Of a stretch of 64,000 nt of DNA, positions 10,541 through 22,825 are shown in pieces. The translations under genes were made by a program, and so were the position numbers. The stretch is from Nectonema munidae (Eukaryota; Nematomorpha; Nectonematoida; Nectonematidae), in contig JAUIRK010000110.1 in NCBI GenBank assembly GCA_030549495.1, positions 186,001 to 250,000 of the forward strand, read 5' to 3'. Position 1 is the stretch's first letter, and the number at the start of each line of letters is the position of its first letter. The notes beneath the pieces are model-generated. The model saw only the letters and a program-made list of their open reading frames with translations. It did no database searches and was not told the DNA's origin.

Positions 10541-12930
10541 TATTTGTATTTCCTCTTTGGAAAATGATTATGAATGAAAACACTCTTCTCTCACTTATCA
10601 AATCTAAGCCGTTTTTTGTGTCGAAGTTTTTTCCATTACCTGTTCTCCGGAAATAGGAATATTCCTTTCACAACGACCAGAATAATCAGACGATATCTAA
10701 TGTAAAGCAGAAGATTTAGAGCATTGATAAATGCAGACGATTTTATTTTTGTAAAGTCGACTCTGGCCGTTAACCAGTTAACTTATTTATATTTCGTATT
10801 CTTGAATTTTTTTTACCAAAAGATACAAATTTATGTGTATGTTTGATAGCCGTTAGTCGCTAGCGTTTTCATGCTCGCATCACAAAATAAACTGTCTGAA
10901 TGTATTTACTTCGATTCCGTTGTACAAAACATTTTGTAGAAGGATGTCTCCTGAAATGCTGGGAATTTAAAATTTCCAAGCTTCTTCCCTCGAAGTAAGT
11001 ATGCCAATCAGAGTTACGGAGACAGAGGCAAAATATGCGAAAAGTAGAAACAAATCCAATTTATAATATTTGAAATCAAGAGATATTAAACTTTTTGTCA
11101 TAAAATTACAAACAACTCCTTAATTTTATTAGATACACCGATTCCTGTAAACTCCGACTCATCAACTTTGATACTCTTGGAACTTTTCTTTCAAGAAGGT
11201 TTTCTAAAGCGGATACATTTTTTTTGGTTTGTGCGTTTATGTTTATTGAATACAATAAACAGTGAAGCGTTAGCGTTAATAATAATAATAATAATTAATA
11301 GAAATAGTCTTTTATTTAGCTCAGGCAAAAAAGATTGCGTGAAGCTGATCCAAAAAAGGATGATGCCAAAAGAAGATATTATCTGCAAAAAAGTGGAATG
11401 GAAATTAATCCTGTCCGCGTTCTTTTCATCTTTTTTGGGTCACAGATATTTTGTTTTATGAAATATTTTATTGAATTGCGCCTTATAGGAATTTATCGAT
11501 AAAAGATTGGGCAATGTAATAAAACTCTTGATAGCAATAGTTTATCAGTGTATACCCTGTCGTATTTTAGTGATATCATAAAATAAGCGTTGGCACTCAA
11601 ATCCACACAGTTCAGAATTACACTCAATCTTTTTAATAAATATATTGTATTATTTTTTAGAGTGTGAAAAGAAGAAAAAATATCCAAATATAAATCAGAT
11701 GGAGGAAAATATCAAATTTTTTTATGATTCTTAAAATTTTGAAAAATTATAATTAAGAAGTTTTATTTTGAAATTTTTTTATTCTGTTTTATTCGGAGTA
11801 AAAGGTTAAACTTTAAAATTTTTAAAAAAAAATGTCCATTTAAAAACAAAAAAAGTGAATTATTGGCAATTTTTAATTCTAATGTTGATCGGCTTTGCCA
11901 AATTTTTATAAGTGAATTTCTTATGGAAAGAAAATAGGGGGAGAAGAAAATGAAATATCAAAATCACACAAGAACAAGTAAATTGAATGGTGGAGATGAT
12001 AGGAAAAACTTTACACTAACGTTAAAAATTGTGCAGGCGATGAAGGTAAAAAATTGGCTCAGCCAAAGAACAATGGCAAATAGCATACATTAAAAAGGCT
12101 ATAGAAAAAATGTAATTTAAAAACAAAAGTAAATTATTAGTGAAAACTTTCATTATCAACGTTAAAAATTTGAAAGAATATTCAAGGATGAAACTAATAT
12201 ATCCAGAACAGAACGCGCGGGTAATTTGTTTAAAAAAATGCGCTATGCCCAGTGGCGTATTAAAGAGGAGGGGCATTGGGACATACTTCTCCCCTTCAAA
12301 TGAAGTATGGACCTTTTATATTTGTTAGCATTCCTGTTTATTTTGAATGGAGTATGATTATTACAAAAAAAGTTGTGTGCAACGTGAAAAGTGTGTGAAG
12401 ATTTGTTGCTTTGAAAAAGATTCACTTAACATGGGAGTATTATTCTGAATATGCTCATGTGTAAGATGGTGCACGTGAAAATCGTGCAAGTAAACGACTA
12501 CATTCGCTATTAGTTATCTTTGATCGCTATAACATAAAATAAAGAGAGGTCCTAAAAAGAAGACACTATGGGATGGAATAAAAATTATGTAAGGAATTCA
12601 ATCCTGAAAAAGATAAGTGACAAAATTTTCTTCTTCTTGAAAACGTTACTTGTCATTCGGGGTTTGAAAGCGACTTTTTAAAAAATGACCTTCAAGAAAA
12701 TCAGCTACATCATTTGGCATCTTATATCCAAATCTTGAAATGGTCAAAACTGAAAGTGTTGAAAAGTACAAGTAGTCTTCCGGTGTGATTAACAGTTTAA
12801 ATAACAAAATCAAATAATTTAACGATTAAGGAGCATGAATTAATAAAGATCCTTTAAAAAATGTTCGAAGATTCTGTTGAAAAAAATTACTATAACTTTA
12901 TATCTTAATCCCCAACTCCAGTCTTGATAA
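10541..12930. other. Spacer without a recognised gene
   Basis: This A+T-rich spacer holds an AAT microsatellite at about 11277-11297. A diverged direct repeat is present (about 11828-11900 against 12100-12165, sharing ATTTAAAAACAAAA and AATTATT). A sequence at 12246-12275 resembles one end of a DNA transposon (CCCAGTGGCGTA), but no matching second end was seen. The short open frames here look like chance. Confidence 0.5.
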
Positions 12931-14135
12931 TTTATATTCATGTATATATTGGAACACAAAACACGTACGTATATATAAAATAGATTTATTTTACCAAATC
13001 GACTATGCTTATTTCATTTCTCAAAGGATGTCAAAATTTCTGAAAGTATCAATTAACTTAGTGTTGTCCTTTAAAATTAGTCTACAAGTACATCTATTTA
13101 CATTTAAAATAAAATTTATTTTATATACCAAATCGACCATGCTGTTCATTTCTCGCTCAATTTTCTAAGTTAGGGTGGGAAAATGTCTGAAAGTAGCAAT
13201 CAATTTTGCGCTTTATGTCTGAAAATTTTCTCCAAAAATATGGATTCTCATTCCGAATAAAATATCCCTATTTTAAAATGCTGAAAATGAATTTTTGATG
13301 AGATTAGAGTTTCCAAGGAAGGATCATTATGTAATGAAGAGCAAACTTAGACACCATATAAAGTATAGGAGAAATGGAGCACAGACTCATGAAAGCTGAT
13401 ATCGAGTTTGCAAGCAAAACAATCGAGGTTCTATTGAGATGTATCCTTCAAAATGTCTCTTTTATTAGTAAACCGAGGGAAGGATACAATAAGTAACAAA
13501 AACGAAAAAAGCGCTCAGTTTATTTATTATTGAAAAATTTAATGGGAAATAAGAATTTATAAATTTAAATTTTGTGAACTTTTAGCAAACAGGATTCCAG
13601 GTCGTCTTGAGTGGGGAATTCGTCGTATCCAATTGATGGCATGGATAGAATCATTATAATATCAAGATATAAAATTATTTTATGCATTTGGCCAAAACAT
13701 ATAAAAGTTAATATAACGCCGAATTAATCACATATGTAACAACTTTATAGAGAGAAATGATAATTTGCTAAATGGGATGAAATTTGTTTAAAAATGATAA
13801 AAATACATCTGATCAAGCCAGAAATAAAGAGTGCTGCAATTTAAATCTTGAGTGAAAAATATTTTCAGAATCAAATTGAGCATCGTCGATTTATTGTTTA
13901 TAGGTATGTCTATTGAAAAATATGGGCAAAAAATCCTGGCGTTAAGATACCTATGAAAGCTAATTTAAGACCGGTGAAATATTTTATGTGAAATTATCAC
14001 CAGAAGTCTTTTATTAAATAAATTGAACAATATTTAGCAAGAAAATAGTGAAAGTAGAATTTTATTTGGAATTTATGTATTGGGGCATTGATTTTCATAA
14101 AAAGATAAATGATAGCATCAGATTATCAATCGATT
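12930..14135 (+). repeat. Diverged relic of the foldback/tandem-repeat family
   Basis: Two units at about 12955-13080 and 13125-13260 share TTTATTTTACCAAATCGACTATGC-like and GTCTGAAAGTAGCAATCAA-like pieces with the array at 35690-36110. Farther on, 13945-14110 matches the stretch beside the tandem repeats of the foldback element (about 40575-40720). Shared strings include GAGATACCTA-like, TATTAAATAAATT and ATATTTAGYARRRAAATA. It appears to be an old copy of the same repeat family in a spacer. Confidence 0.45.
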
Positions 14136-15600
14136 ATTATTTAATGGATTCATGCGAGAATTTTTTTTAAATATTTAATATTTTAGGAAAAATGTAGGGG
14201 CGAAACGAAAGATCCCCTCTCCGGTCACTAGACTTTCTGCGTCGAGATTTCTTAAGTCTCATTTCTTTAGACTTCAAGGATTTTCCTGTTTTTGATATGA
14301 TTGAAACTTCTAAACTAAGAGAATACCTTGTAACTTTTACAAAATGCTTTGCTATTTTTTTGAATGTGAGAGAAATATTTCAATTGTATATAACATTTTA
14401 TGCCAAAAAAAGTTACTTTAAAAAATGAATTTGACCTTAGATTTTTGAAAAATAATTTTTAATAGTTTTTATATGTATGCATATTCGTGTTTATATCTTT
14501 TATTCTATTTTCTGAAGAAAAATCTCGAGAATTTTCAATCTAATTTCCATTCCTAGAGAAAATTATTTTATCGAAAAATCGGAAACTCTATCCGGTCACT
14601 GAGGACAAAAATAGTTCGTCGTGAATAAGACTAAAAAACTTCAAATCCATTTTTTAAAATGATTTAAAATGAGTGTTAAAAATTCTGAGAAATAATCGTG
14701 GAAAATGTAAAAGAATTAGATTTAGCCAAATTAGTACAAGTGTATTAGCAATTTGTTAGAAACGAATTTTTGATTGCGTTTCGTTTAACATTATTTCGAT
14801 GTCAATGCGACCAATAGCTAAATATTATTGATGAGCACTTACTATATAATGAATGATTTAAGCTTGTGTATTGTCAGTGTCAAATATAGAGTGGATACGG
14901 ATTTGGGGACACTTTAGAAAATGTTGCTGTACAACCGAGCTATTAATTTTTGTGCTATTGGATTCGATTCGTTGCCACTTAAACAATACCTGAACTGGCT
15001 GATAAAAATATACTGCTAAAATAATATCATAAACAGTCAACTATTTTATCTTGTAATGCTGGAATAAAACAGGTAGTTTTTAAGAAATGAAAGAAATGCG
15101 TATTTTTATGATCAATGTTGACAATTTATGCGCCCAGTTGATTTTTACGGAAGACATCTGAATTGTGATTGATGGTATCCTTTGGCTTTTGATTAATTTT
15201 TTTATAGTTTGAGTTCCATACAACAATTTAATCGATGCATCTAAAAAAATTCTCAGTAACGCTGCAACAGTTGCGAGATCGACTTGAATAAACGAGATCG
15301 TCAAATAGTAGTGTTATCAAAGGATCTACATATTTTAGTTAATACTAAAACACATTCGATAGGCAGCAAAATACTAAATTCAATAAGAGGAAAAAATTAA
15401 ATCAGAACAATAGATATCTGCATAAGAAGGGCTAAGATTAAAGTCGAGAATATTCATTTTTAATCGTTTTCCAGGGAAGAAAGACTTCATTTAGCTATCG
15501 TAGATTCGAGACCGCAAGTATCTACACTTTGAGAGTAATTTGCCCAGGAAGAAACATGAAGTTCATAATAAATATCCATCATCTTCTCGGGAAATGATAA
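14136..15600. other. Spacer without a recognised gene
   Basis: Only A+T-rich unique sequence was seen. The two short minus-strand open frames (60 and 74 residues) show no domain, no raised G+C content and no splice context. Confidence 0.5.
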
Positions 15601-16234
15601 ATATCTTTGTGTGGTCTCAGAAGCGGCAGTGTTATTTTCTCATCCACTATGTTTTTTCCTTCTCCTTATGATGTGAATGTTCATGAAGCTTTGTCTTCAC
15701 CGTCAGAACTAATATAGCCATATCATCCTAATGTGATGATGGAGAAAGAGAGAACAGACAAAGTAAAACACACTGGCAAAGCCACAGCGATAAAGATAGA
15801 GGAGAGAGAATGAATAGAAGATACAAACATGAAGAATGAAGGCTGCGAGCACAGAAAAGAGGTCGACTTCTGCTCGCTTTTCAAGCGTGCATCGTTAAGC
15901 TACGAGCATTGACGCTAGTTACCGAAAAGAAAGATTAATAATTTATGATTTAAATCTATATCAGCTCTTTTTTAATTTATAATAAATACCTGATTGACAT
16001 TTTACAATTAAGTTATTAAAAAAAAGATTGGATTTAATTGTTTTATTTTCTGGCGCAACGTTTGTATTTCTGGGCCGCGTAACACTTGCGTAGTTATAGC
16101 AGTAAATGTTCGTGTCGTAGAGTTTTACGCTTCTTGTATTACTATTGTGTTCATCTTTTTCAAGCCTCTCTGCTTCGCAAAAATGCTTCCATAAAGTTCT
16201 TTCTTCTTTCTATAACATATCCGACGCATAATTG
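15600..16234 (+). promoter_or_regulatory. 5' flank and probable promoter of TASOR-like copy 2
   Basis: A block upstream of the ATG is shared with copies 1 and 3. It contains a GAGA/AAAG-rich stretch (15740-15820), then TTTCAAGCGTGC (about 15879), then CATTGACGCTAGTTACCGAAA (about 15909). It ends about 300 bp before the ATG. No clear TATA box in a conserved place was seen. Conservation of short strings in otherwise drifting sequence suggests a core promoter or leader, but common descent alone could explain it. Confidence 0.4.
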
Positions 16235-19200
16235 ATGGCGTTAAAAAAATTTGTAATTCCTAAAAAAGAAAATAAAGGTAGGTCCTATTATATATAATAT
16301 ACTCAATTGTGATTTTTTTGCCAATCCTCCAAATATCTGATCCAAATTTTTGAGTCTTCCCAAATGCTTGAATTGTGTTTTACAAATTTCCTTTTCCAAT
16401 TTTAGATTTGGCTAGAGACATAGAAGATGAGAGTAGAGAATCGATTGAAATTCAAACAATAATAAAAAATAGTTTCATTGTCTCCAAGAATTGTTTGGAT
16501 GATTTGATAAAAGAAAAAGTAAAAGATGCATAGTTATTATTAATTTTTCTATATAAGAAATTTTTAGGTTCAAATTCTAGCAAATAAAGTTCTAGAAAAA
16601 AAGTATGCTGATAAGAAAATAGAGTTGAAGAAAGCAAATGTTCGCTTGGGAGAGTCCTATGCCTTTTTAGCCATGCCAGAATTTAAAGTGAAAGAATGTA
16701 TCATGGATGGAATCAGGGTTGGAAATTTTTCAAGATCCGTTTTGGGAGAACTTGCCAAGGGTTAGGATTTATCTTTAAATTAGAGACTGCTAATTTCGTT
16801 TTATTTTTTAGGCGTTCATTTGTACCGCTATGCCGATCTATGTTTATCTGAAGCAAAATTTAATGCCAAAAAATATTCTTCTAACTCTGAAATATGTCTC
16901 CTTGTCTTTAAAGTAGGTGCATACATAGATAAATTAACTTTGTAGGTTAGTTGGTGATATTGCCAGTAGTATTCTTCTTTTTCATCCAAGAAAAGATGAT
17001 ATTTCATTAGAGAAAATATCTATACTTTTTCATCAAATAAAAATTAAGCAGTTTGTTGGATAGATATGATTTATTATTATTGAAAAAATGATATATTTTA
17101 ATTAATTCTTTGAAAAAAAAATTTCTCCCACCTGGCTTTTTCAGATCAAAACTACCGTTACAAGAAATAAAAAGAAAGAGCAGAAAATGAAGAAGTAGTG
17201 CTTTCTTGTAACGATCTGATCTGAAGAAGATCCGTATCTCCCAAAAATTGATTTTTTAAATAAAAGTTTTTAAGATTGAAATATGTTTTTTTGAAATTTT
17301 TCTTAAAAAATCAGGGAAGTATAAATATTAGATCGATAAAACGGAAAGTATGAATGAAAAAACTTCGTTCGTGAGTAATGTTTAATATATTGCAATCTTA
17401 TGTTTAATTGCATTTATTTTGCATATAATGTGAACATGTGAAAAATATCAAGTCGATGCTCTAACAAAAAATATTAGAAAATACTTGGATATTCCACAAA
17501 ATACGTTATACAATTTTGTTTTAGCAAGTATTTATTATTGAGGAATATTTATTTCATAATAAAAAGAAATATAAAAGGATTTGTTGGAGTTTGTTCTTAT
17601 ACAAGAATATTTGTGGATTAAAATACATTTGTATTTTTTAAGTGTGTTTTATAGTTTCTTAGCGAATTGACAAAATAAGGGTGAATAGCATCAACTGACC
17701 TAACAACAAATAAACTATCTATAGAACTAAGAAAATAACGATCCCATTACCTACGTTAACAAATAATAAAATCAATAGATTAAGCAGTTCTTTTTAGTCA
17801 GTTGGTGTTAGAACGATTTGTGCAGCACGTTTTTATTGTATTGGAATGGACTCTTTTATGCAATGGGTAAACCTTATGCGGAGATCTTTCCCCCTCATGT
17901 ATACCTCTTATTTAATTTTAAAAATGATCTAAAAGACATAATAACAGTGCTTATTACGAATGGATGATGGTAGGTAAAGTAAAAACTTTTAATCTGATTA
18001 AATGAAATGGCAGCCTGGTATCATGCAGTGGGGACTCCGAACTTCCCCGTTCTCCGAGGGGAGAGTGACTCCTCGTTCCCCGCGGGTAAGGTTTTAACCC
18101 AGTTATTGGGGAATTGATAGAAAATTTGATTTACCATATTCTGCAAATGTATACATTATTTACAAAATTTTGATTATCTTTTTGCAAATGTATACATTAT
18201 TTACTTTTCAACATGATTTCAATAATACCAAAAAAATTTTGGGTTAGGTTGCGCGAAATCTCCTATGAAGTGGACATTTATTTCGTATCATTCGGTCTCA
18301 CTAATCGATGCTTCCTTTTACGTTTCCATGGAAATCGCCATTTTTCACTATTCAGTGCGTCGTCGAAAAAAATAGCGGCTCCTTTCAGCTTCTTTTCCTG
18401 ATTTTTCTTTCTTCAAAATGGCCTCTCCTTTTCCTCTGATCTAATTTTTTTTAATTATTCTTATGATAGTCTCATAAGACTTTCCAAATAGGTTTTAAAA
18501 AAATTACGAAATTATAAAATACCATCGAAATATATATTTTCAGAATTATATCTTGATAAAATAATAGCGACAAACAACTCTCAATCAGAAAGATTTTTCA
18601 GTTCCGGTTCAAATATTGTAAACAGTAAACGAAGTAGCTTGAATCCACAAAATTTGAAGAGTTTTGGCAAAATAATGTATCATTTAAAATTAGCTTAAGA
18701 AAAAATTTATTTCATCTTTTTGCTCCATGAAATACTTTTATATTTCATCATTGAGAAAATTGTTCCCCGACCAACTCGTTCCCCGTGGGGTGAGCATCTC
18801 CCAGACCCGACCTTGGGCTCTGTCATTCAGTTCTCTAAAACAGACAGAAGATAACTTTTTCAAAACCAGCAATATAACTAAATTGCAGTAAAAGCTGTTT
18901 GTAACGATACAAACACGCGACCCATTGAAAATGACAGATTTGGTCAAGAGGCCTTTCTATCACGGTTCTACTCTCTTGCATTTATACAAATATAAAATAG
19001 AGTACAATAAATTTTTTAGTATATATTATAGAATTTATATAATAGATGTTTTTAAGTAGTTGGTACAGCCAGGTGAACGTTGTTTTATCACGGTTACTGC
19101 AAACACCCGCTTTACTGTATATCTTTTTTTCCAATTTAACCTTTCATATTTTTTACGATGCAAACTTGTTAGATGGAAGAAGTATACATAATAAAAATTC

Positions 19201-21692
19201 CTACGTGAAAAAATATGTCAAATGGGAAATTAATTTAGACTTGGGAGTTTATATTCACCCCAAAAAAAATTAACACATAAATTTTGTTTAGCTACACTTT
19301 TTAAGAAAACAATGTGATGTGTTGTCTTATTTTTTTTATAACAACTCTGGCTTTAATGAATTAAGTATATATAAATTTCCTTTCGAAATATGGAAAAAGG
19401 GAATATTATAACAATTAAAAATTTTAAAACATTAATGTACATACAATCGATTTTTCTTAGCTGAACTCTTTATACTGTAGATCATTTGTTGTCCGTTTGC
19501 TTTACCTTATATCACAGATGAATTTAGACTGGAATGAAGCATTAATTTTCAATTTCCTTATTACTAGTTGTAATTATCTCCAAGGAAAAAGACTGACAAA
19601 TGGAATAAAGAATTGTTGTTCGAATAAGATACTGGAGCTCAATTTTATTCATTTTTCTTGATATTTTAAGTCCTCAATTAAGGATAGCCCCTTACTTTTC
19701 AATATGCTCTAAGCATCTCTAAAATCAACTTTAGGTTTTATTGGGCAGATCCAATTTTATATCCGTGGCAGATTCAGAAAATTCGATCGACCCATCGCCA
19801 TTGCACGAAAGTCACCTGTCAGATAAAAGACCTACTCCCTACGAAAAAAGTGCTTTTGAAAAAAACAATAAATCTCTCGTAAGTCTTTTCTTTCTTCTTC
19901 TCTTTTCCCAAGATCATTTTGCATGTTCAAGGTCTATCTATACGAGTATGACATGACAACGTGCACATTAGTAGATTATCCTCGTGGCATATTACCATAC
20001 GCTCTCGTCCATTACATTCTTGATAACGAAAAGCTGATATCCTCCATCAGTGCGGCCAAGAACTATGATAAAAAAATGATCAAAGAAATACAACAGTCTT
20101 TGAATCCTTCAGCCTCTTTAGAAAATACAAGTAAGAGTTTATACAAATTTTGATTAAAAACTTATTTTTTATTTCTTCAGGAATTCCTTTAACTGAAACA
20201 AATCAATTCCATGCCAAGAATAAAATACAATCACCTCCTCTCTTGAGTCTAAACCCAACTCAAATCAAACAAACTCCTAATCAACAACTCCAGTATTTGA
20301 TAAAAAGTCAAAGCGTGGAACAAAATTCCATACCTCAATTTCAACCACCCATTGAAATTTCACATGCTCTTAAAAATAACACAGTTTTAAAAGAGCCATA
20401 TGCATTTTCACTTGAAAAGCCTCCTTTTCAAATTTCTCTGGCTTCCAAAAATCTTCAAAATTATCAAAATGTTCGTGTCCCCTCACCCCAGCCGCCTTCT
20501 CATCATTTGAATGTGAGAAACTGTATTAATTTTAAAAATATCAACTCAACCTCGACATTACGACAACCTACTCAAACTAATATTTCCCAAACTACAAATG
20601 GAAATGTTCATTTTACAAAGTCAATTAATCTCCGTCAAGTATCTCCACAGTTGCCAAAACCAACCCTCCTTTCTCAATCCGTCACTAAAACTCCTTTTCA
20701 AAGTGAACAAGACGTTCCTAATATTCTTAAAAAGTCTCCATCTTTCACTTTACAGGAAGCACAGTATTTAAAAACTTTATAATAATATGATGAATTAGTG
20801 TTTAAAATGCTTTTCCTTTTGTAGCTTGCCACACCTCCTTGAAACGTCCTGCCAGAATTTCGTTCATAACGTGGGACTTGGAAACAGAGTCGATTTTTAC
20901 CAACTTCTCTTTTCCTTCAGCATTAAGCACTTATCCATCATTCTCGAAAACACTCCGAATAAACAAAAACAAAAGTCAATTACAGACACATTATCAATTT
21001 TGGCAGAAACACTTGCCTGCTTAAGTTCTGAAAATGGAAATGAAACCTTCATGATCAAATCTAAATTAAATGGCATTCTTGTTAAATTGGCGAGGGACTT
21101 CCTTAAGGGTGAGAAGTCGTTAGAAAAAAAGGAAGAAGCAGAAAAAGCAGATGAAGAGGAAGAAATTGAAAAGATTCCTTTTTCTCCTGTAAACTCTGAT
21201 GACAATGAATCCTCAAATGAAATCATAGAAGAAGTAACAGCAAAGCCTTCTAAAAAGAAATTACTCGATCCCAGAATCAAGAAAAATGGGGTGAAGATTC
21301 CCGTTTGCAAAGTAAAAGTCGTGAAGGGTACTTCGGCGAATAAAGCGAAGGAAGAGGAATTGAGCGCCACCATCAGAAAAACGATCGATGACACCCTGAA
21401 GAGAGAAAACGTGAAGAAGCAGAAGAAGGAGGCCTCTGCGAACGTGGAGTCGGAGAAGAGCCTGAGTAGAGCTAAGACCACTTCTTCAGTCGACCACACG
21501 AAAGTGAACTTCAACGGAAAGCCACTGATCACGTCGAATGTGTCCACGCCCATCATCCCCGTCAAGGGTCAGTTCGCTTACTTGAAGGGAGTGAAAATCA
21601 GTTTGTTGCAGGATCCAAGACCGAATATTTGCAAAAATGATTTGGAATCACAAAAGATGAAATTAACCTTCATTGATTATTTTCCTGATTAA
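16235..21692 (+). CDS. TASOR: TASOR-like protein, copy 2 (eight exons)
   Basis: TASOR is the scaffold of the HUSH complex, which silences transposons in the nucleus. Exons are 16235-16277, 16406-16518, 16568-16760, 16812-16912, 19735-19878, 19932-20130, 20181-20763 and 20825-21692. All have GT/AG ends and matching phases and total 2244 nt (747 residues). Residues 1-225 follow the TASOR pseudo-PARP domain (DUF3715) in order: KFVIPKK (human SFQIPRK), then KKYADKKIELK, LGESYAFLAMPEFKVKE, GVHLYRYADLCLSE, ICLLVFKVLLG, IDPSPLHESHLSDK, VYLYEYD and YPRGILPYALVHY. As in human TASOR, PARP catalysis is not expected. A Gln/Pro/Asn-rich linker (about 265-458), a helical block and a Lys-rich tail follow. 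It is less than half the length of human TASOR (about 1670 residues) and ends about 55 codons before copy 3, at FIDYFPD. Introns are 49-128 bp except the fourth (2822 bp), which holds a hAT remnant. Confidence 0.88.
17141..17224. repeat. Short inverted repeat in an intron
   Basis: TCAGATCA and GTTACAAGA at 17141-17165 are matched by the inverse TCTTGTAACGATCTGATCTG at 17204-17223. The spacer is about 40 bp and A-rich. The pair could form a hairpin in RNA or DNA. It may be a tiny foldback insertion in the fourth intron of TASOR-like copy 2. Confidence 0.6.
18026..18822 (+). mobile_element. hAT element remnant, internally deleted
   Basis: The left end begins CAGTGGGGACTCCGAAC and the right end, reverse-complemented, begins CAGAGCCCAAGGTCGGGTC. 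Both fit the CAGNG start of hAT elements, and both ends carry a GTTCCCCGYGGG-like block. Between them, at about 18556-18699, a plus-strand frame encodes the hAT dimerisation region: IIATNNSQSERFFSSG, then NIVNSKRSSLNPQNL and a stop after HLKLA. The rest of the transposase is gone. An 8-bp target duplication is not clear. It lies in the fourth intron of TASOR-like copy 2 in the same orientation as the gene. Confidence 0.75.
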
Positions 21693-22115
21693 TTCTAAAG
21701 TTAAGATTGAACAGACAAAAGATTGCGCTTATTCAATCAGATTGATATATGATCACTTTCTTGAATGCAAAGATAAAAAAGTTCGACTTTTTTGGGATAT
21801 ATATCTTCCAATTTTGAAGACCAAACGAGAATGTCATAATCGAAACTTGAAGTTGTCCTTCCATAAACTTATTTTGTAAAGTTGTACATCTAATGTTATA
21901 AATAAATATTCTATTTAGATTATTATTTAGTAATTGAGTATACATTGTTGCAATTTGTTTCACAAAAGCATTAAAATAAAACTGTATTTTCTTCAAAGAA
22001 GTCTTTCCGAGAGAGGAATAATGACAAGTTGTATGTTGGGTTATCCTAGAGGTGAAGAATAAGTAGAGATAGGTAGCCCCTTTTAATAGATGATTGAAAA
22101 GTTTTATTAGGGAAA
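21693..22115 (+). terminator. 3' flank and poly(A) region of TASOR-like copy 2
   Basis: After the stop the sequence still resembles the other copies. AATAAA-type signals lie at about 21899-21906 (TTATAAATAAATATT). Farther on a block at about 22000-22115 matches the 3' flank of copy 1. The first ~200 bp (21693-21880) diverge from copy 3. Early stopping in copy 2 turned former coding sequence into 3' UTR. Confidence 0.55.
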
Positions 22116-22825
22116 TTGAATTTAGTAAGCACGATCAAGAATTACTTTATCTTTGAAGATGTAAAATTTGCACATCTCGTTGGCAGTATTTCTCAAAATA
22201 TTTTGGACATTTTTATCATGACAAAAACTACTTTCTTTTTTTTTGCAATTTTGAGGCATAAATTAGGATTTATTATTGATTATTATCATACCGGGAACTT
22301 TTCAAAGTTTTGATTTTTCAGAGTCACTAAATATGTTTATTTTTTTAATTCTAAATTCAAACTCAACTCTAACTTTATGCTCTACTTCTATTTTTCCCGG
22401 TTAACTTTCTAAGAACCAAGCAAGCACTGGTGACCCAATAAACCAAAATCGTTTGATTTTAATATGTAAAATTCTATTAAAAATATAGGCCGCGATTAGT
22501 CTTCAACGTTCTTCTTTTTAAAGGGTTAAATTTTAATTAAGGGTGATTCTTGTGAAAGTTCTACGCTAAGTCATCTGTTAAATTTAATTGATTCTGCAAG
22601 ATAGGGGATATCAAACCTAACTAAATTTCTTGAGCACTGTTATAAAATTATCAATGAATACTAAGAAAGTCTTCCTGTTTCTGCAACAAGTGATAATTCT
22701 GTTGAATCACCTACCTTCATTGCAGAAAAATCTTGTAAAAATTAAGTCTGATATATCTTTGACAAATGGCTAACAATTGCTTTAAAAATCTACAATTAAA
22801 TTATATTAAAGAAAAAATAACCGTG
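22116..22825. other. Spacer without a recognised gene
   Basis: A+T-rich sequence with no domain-bearing frame was seen. The 65-residue plus-strand frame at 22116 is hydrophobic by composition and looks like chance. Confidence 0.5.

Noticed and set aside
12246-12275. CCCAGTGGCGTA transposon-end-like sequence
   Set aside because: It is a single end. Similar strings at 42190 and 46702 do not pair with it in the right orientation and distance.
22000-22115. Possible LTR or terminal repeat, because the same block occurs at 60-220
   Set aside because: It is explained by duplication of the TASOR-like unit including its 3' flank; no primer-binding site or polypurine tract was seen.
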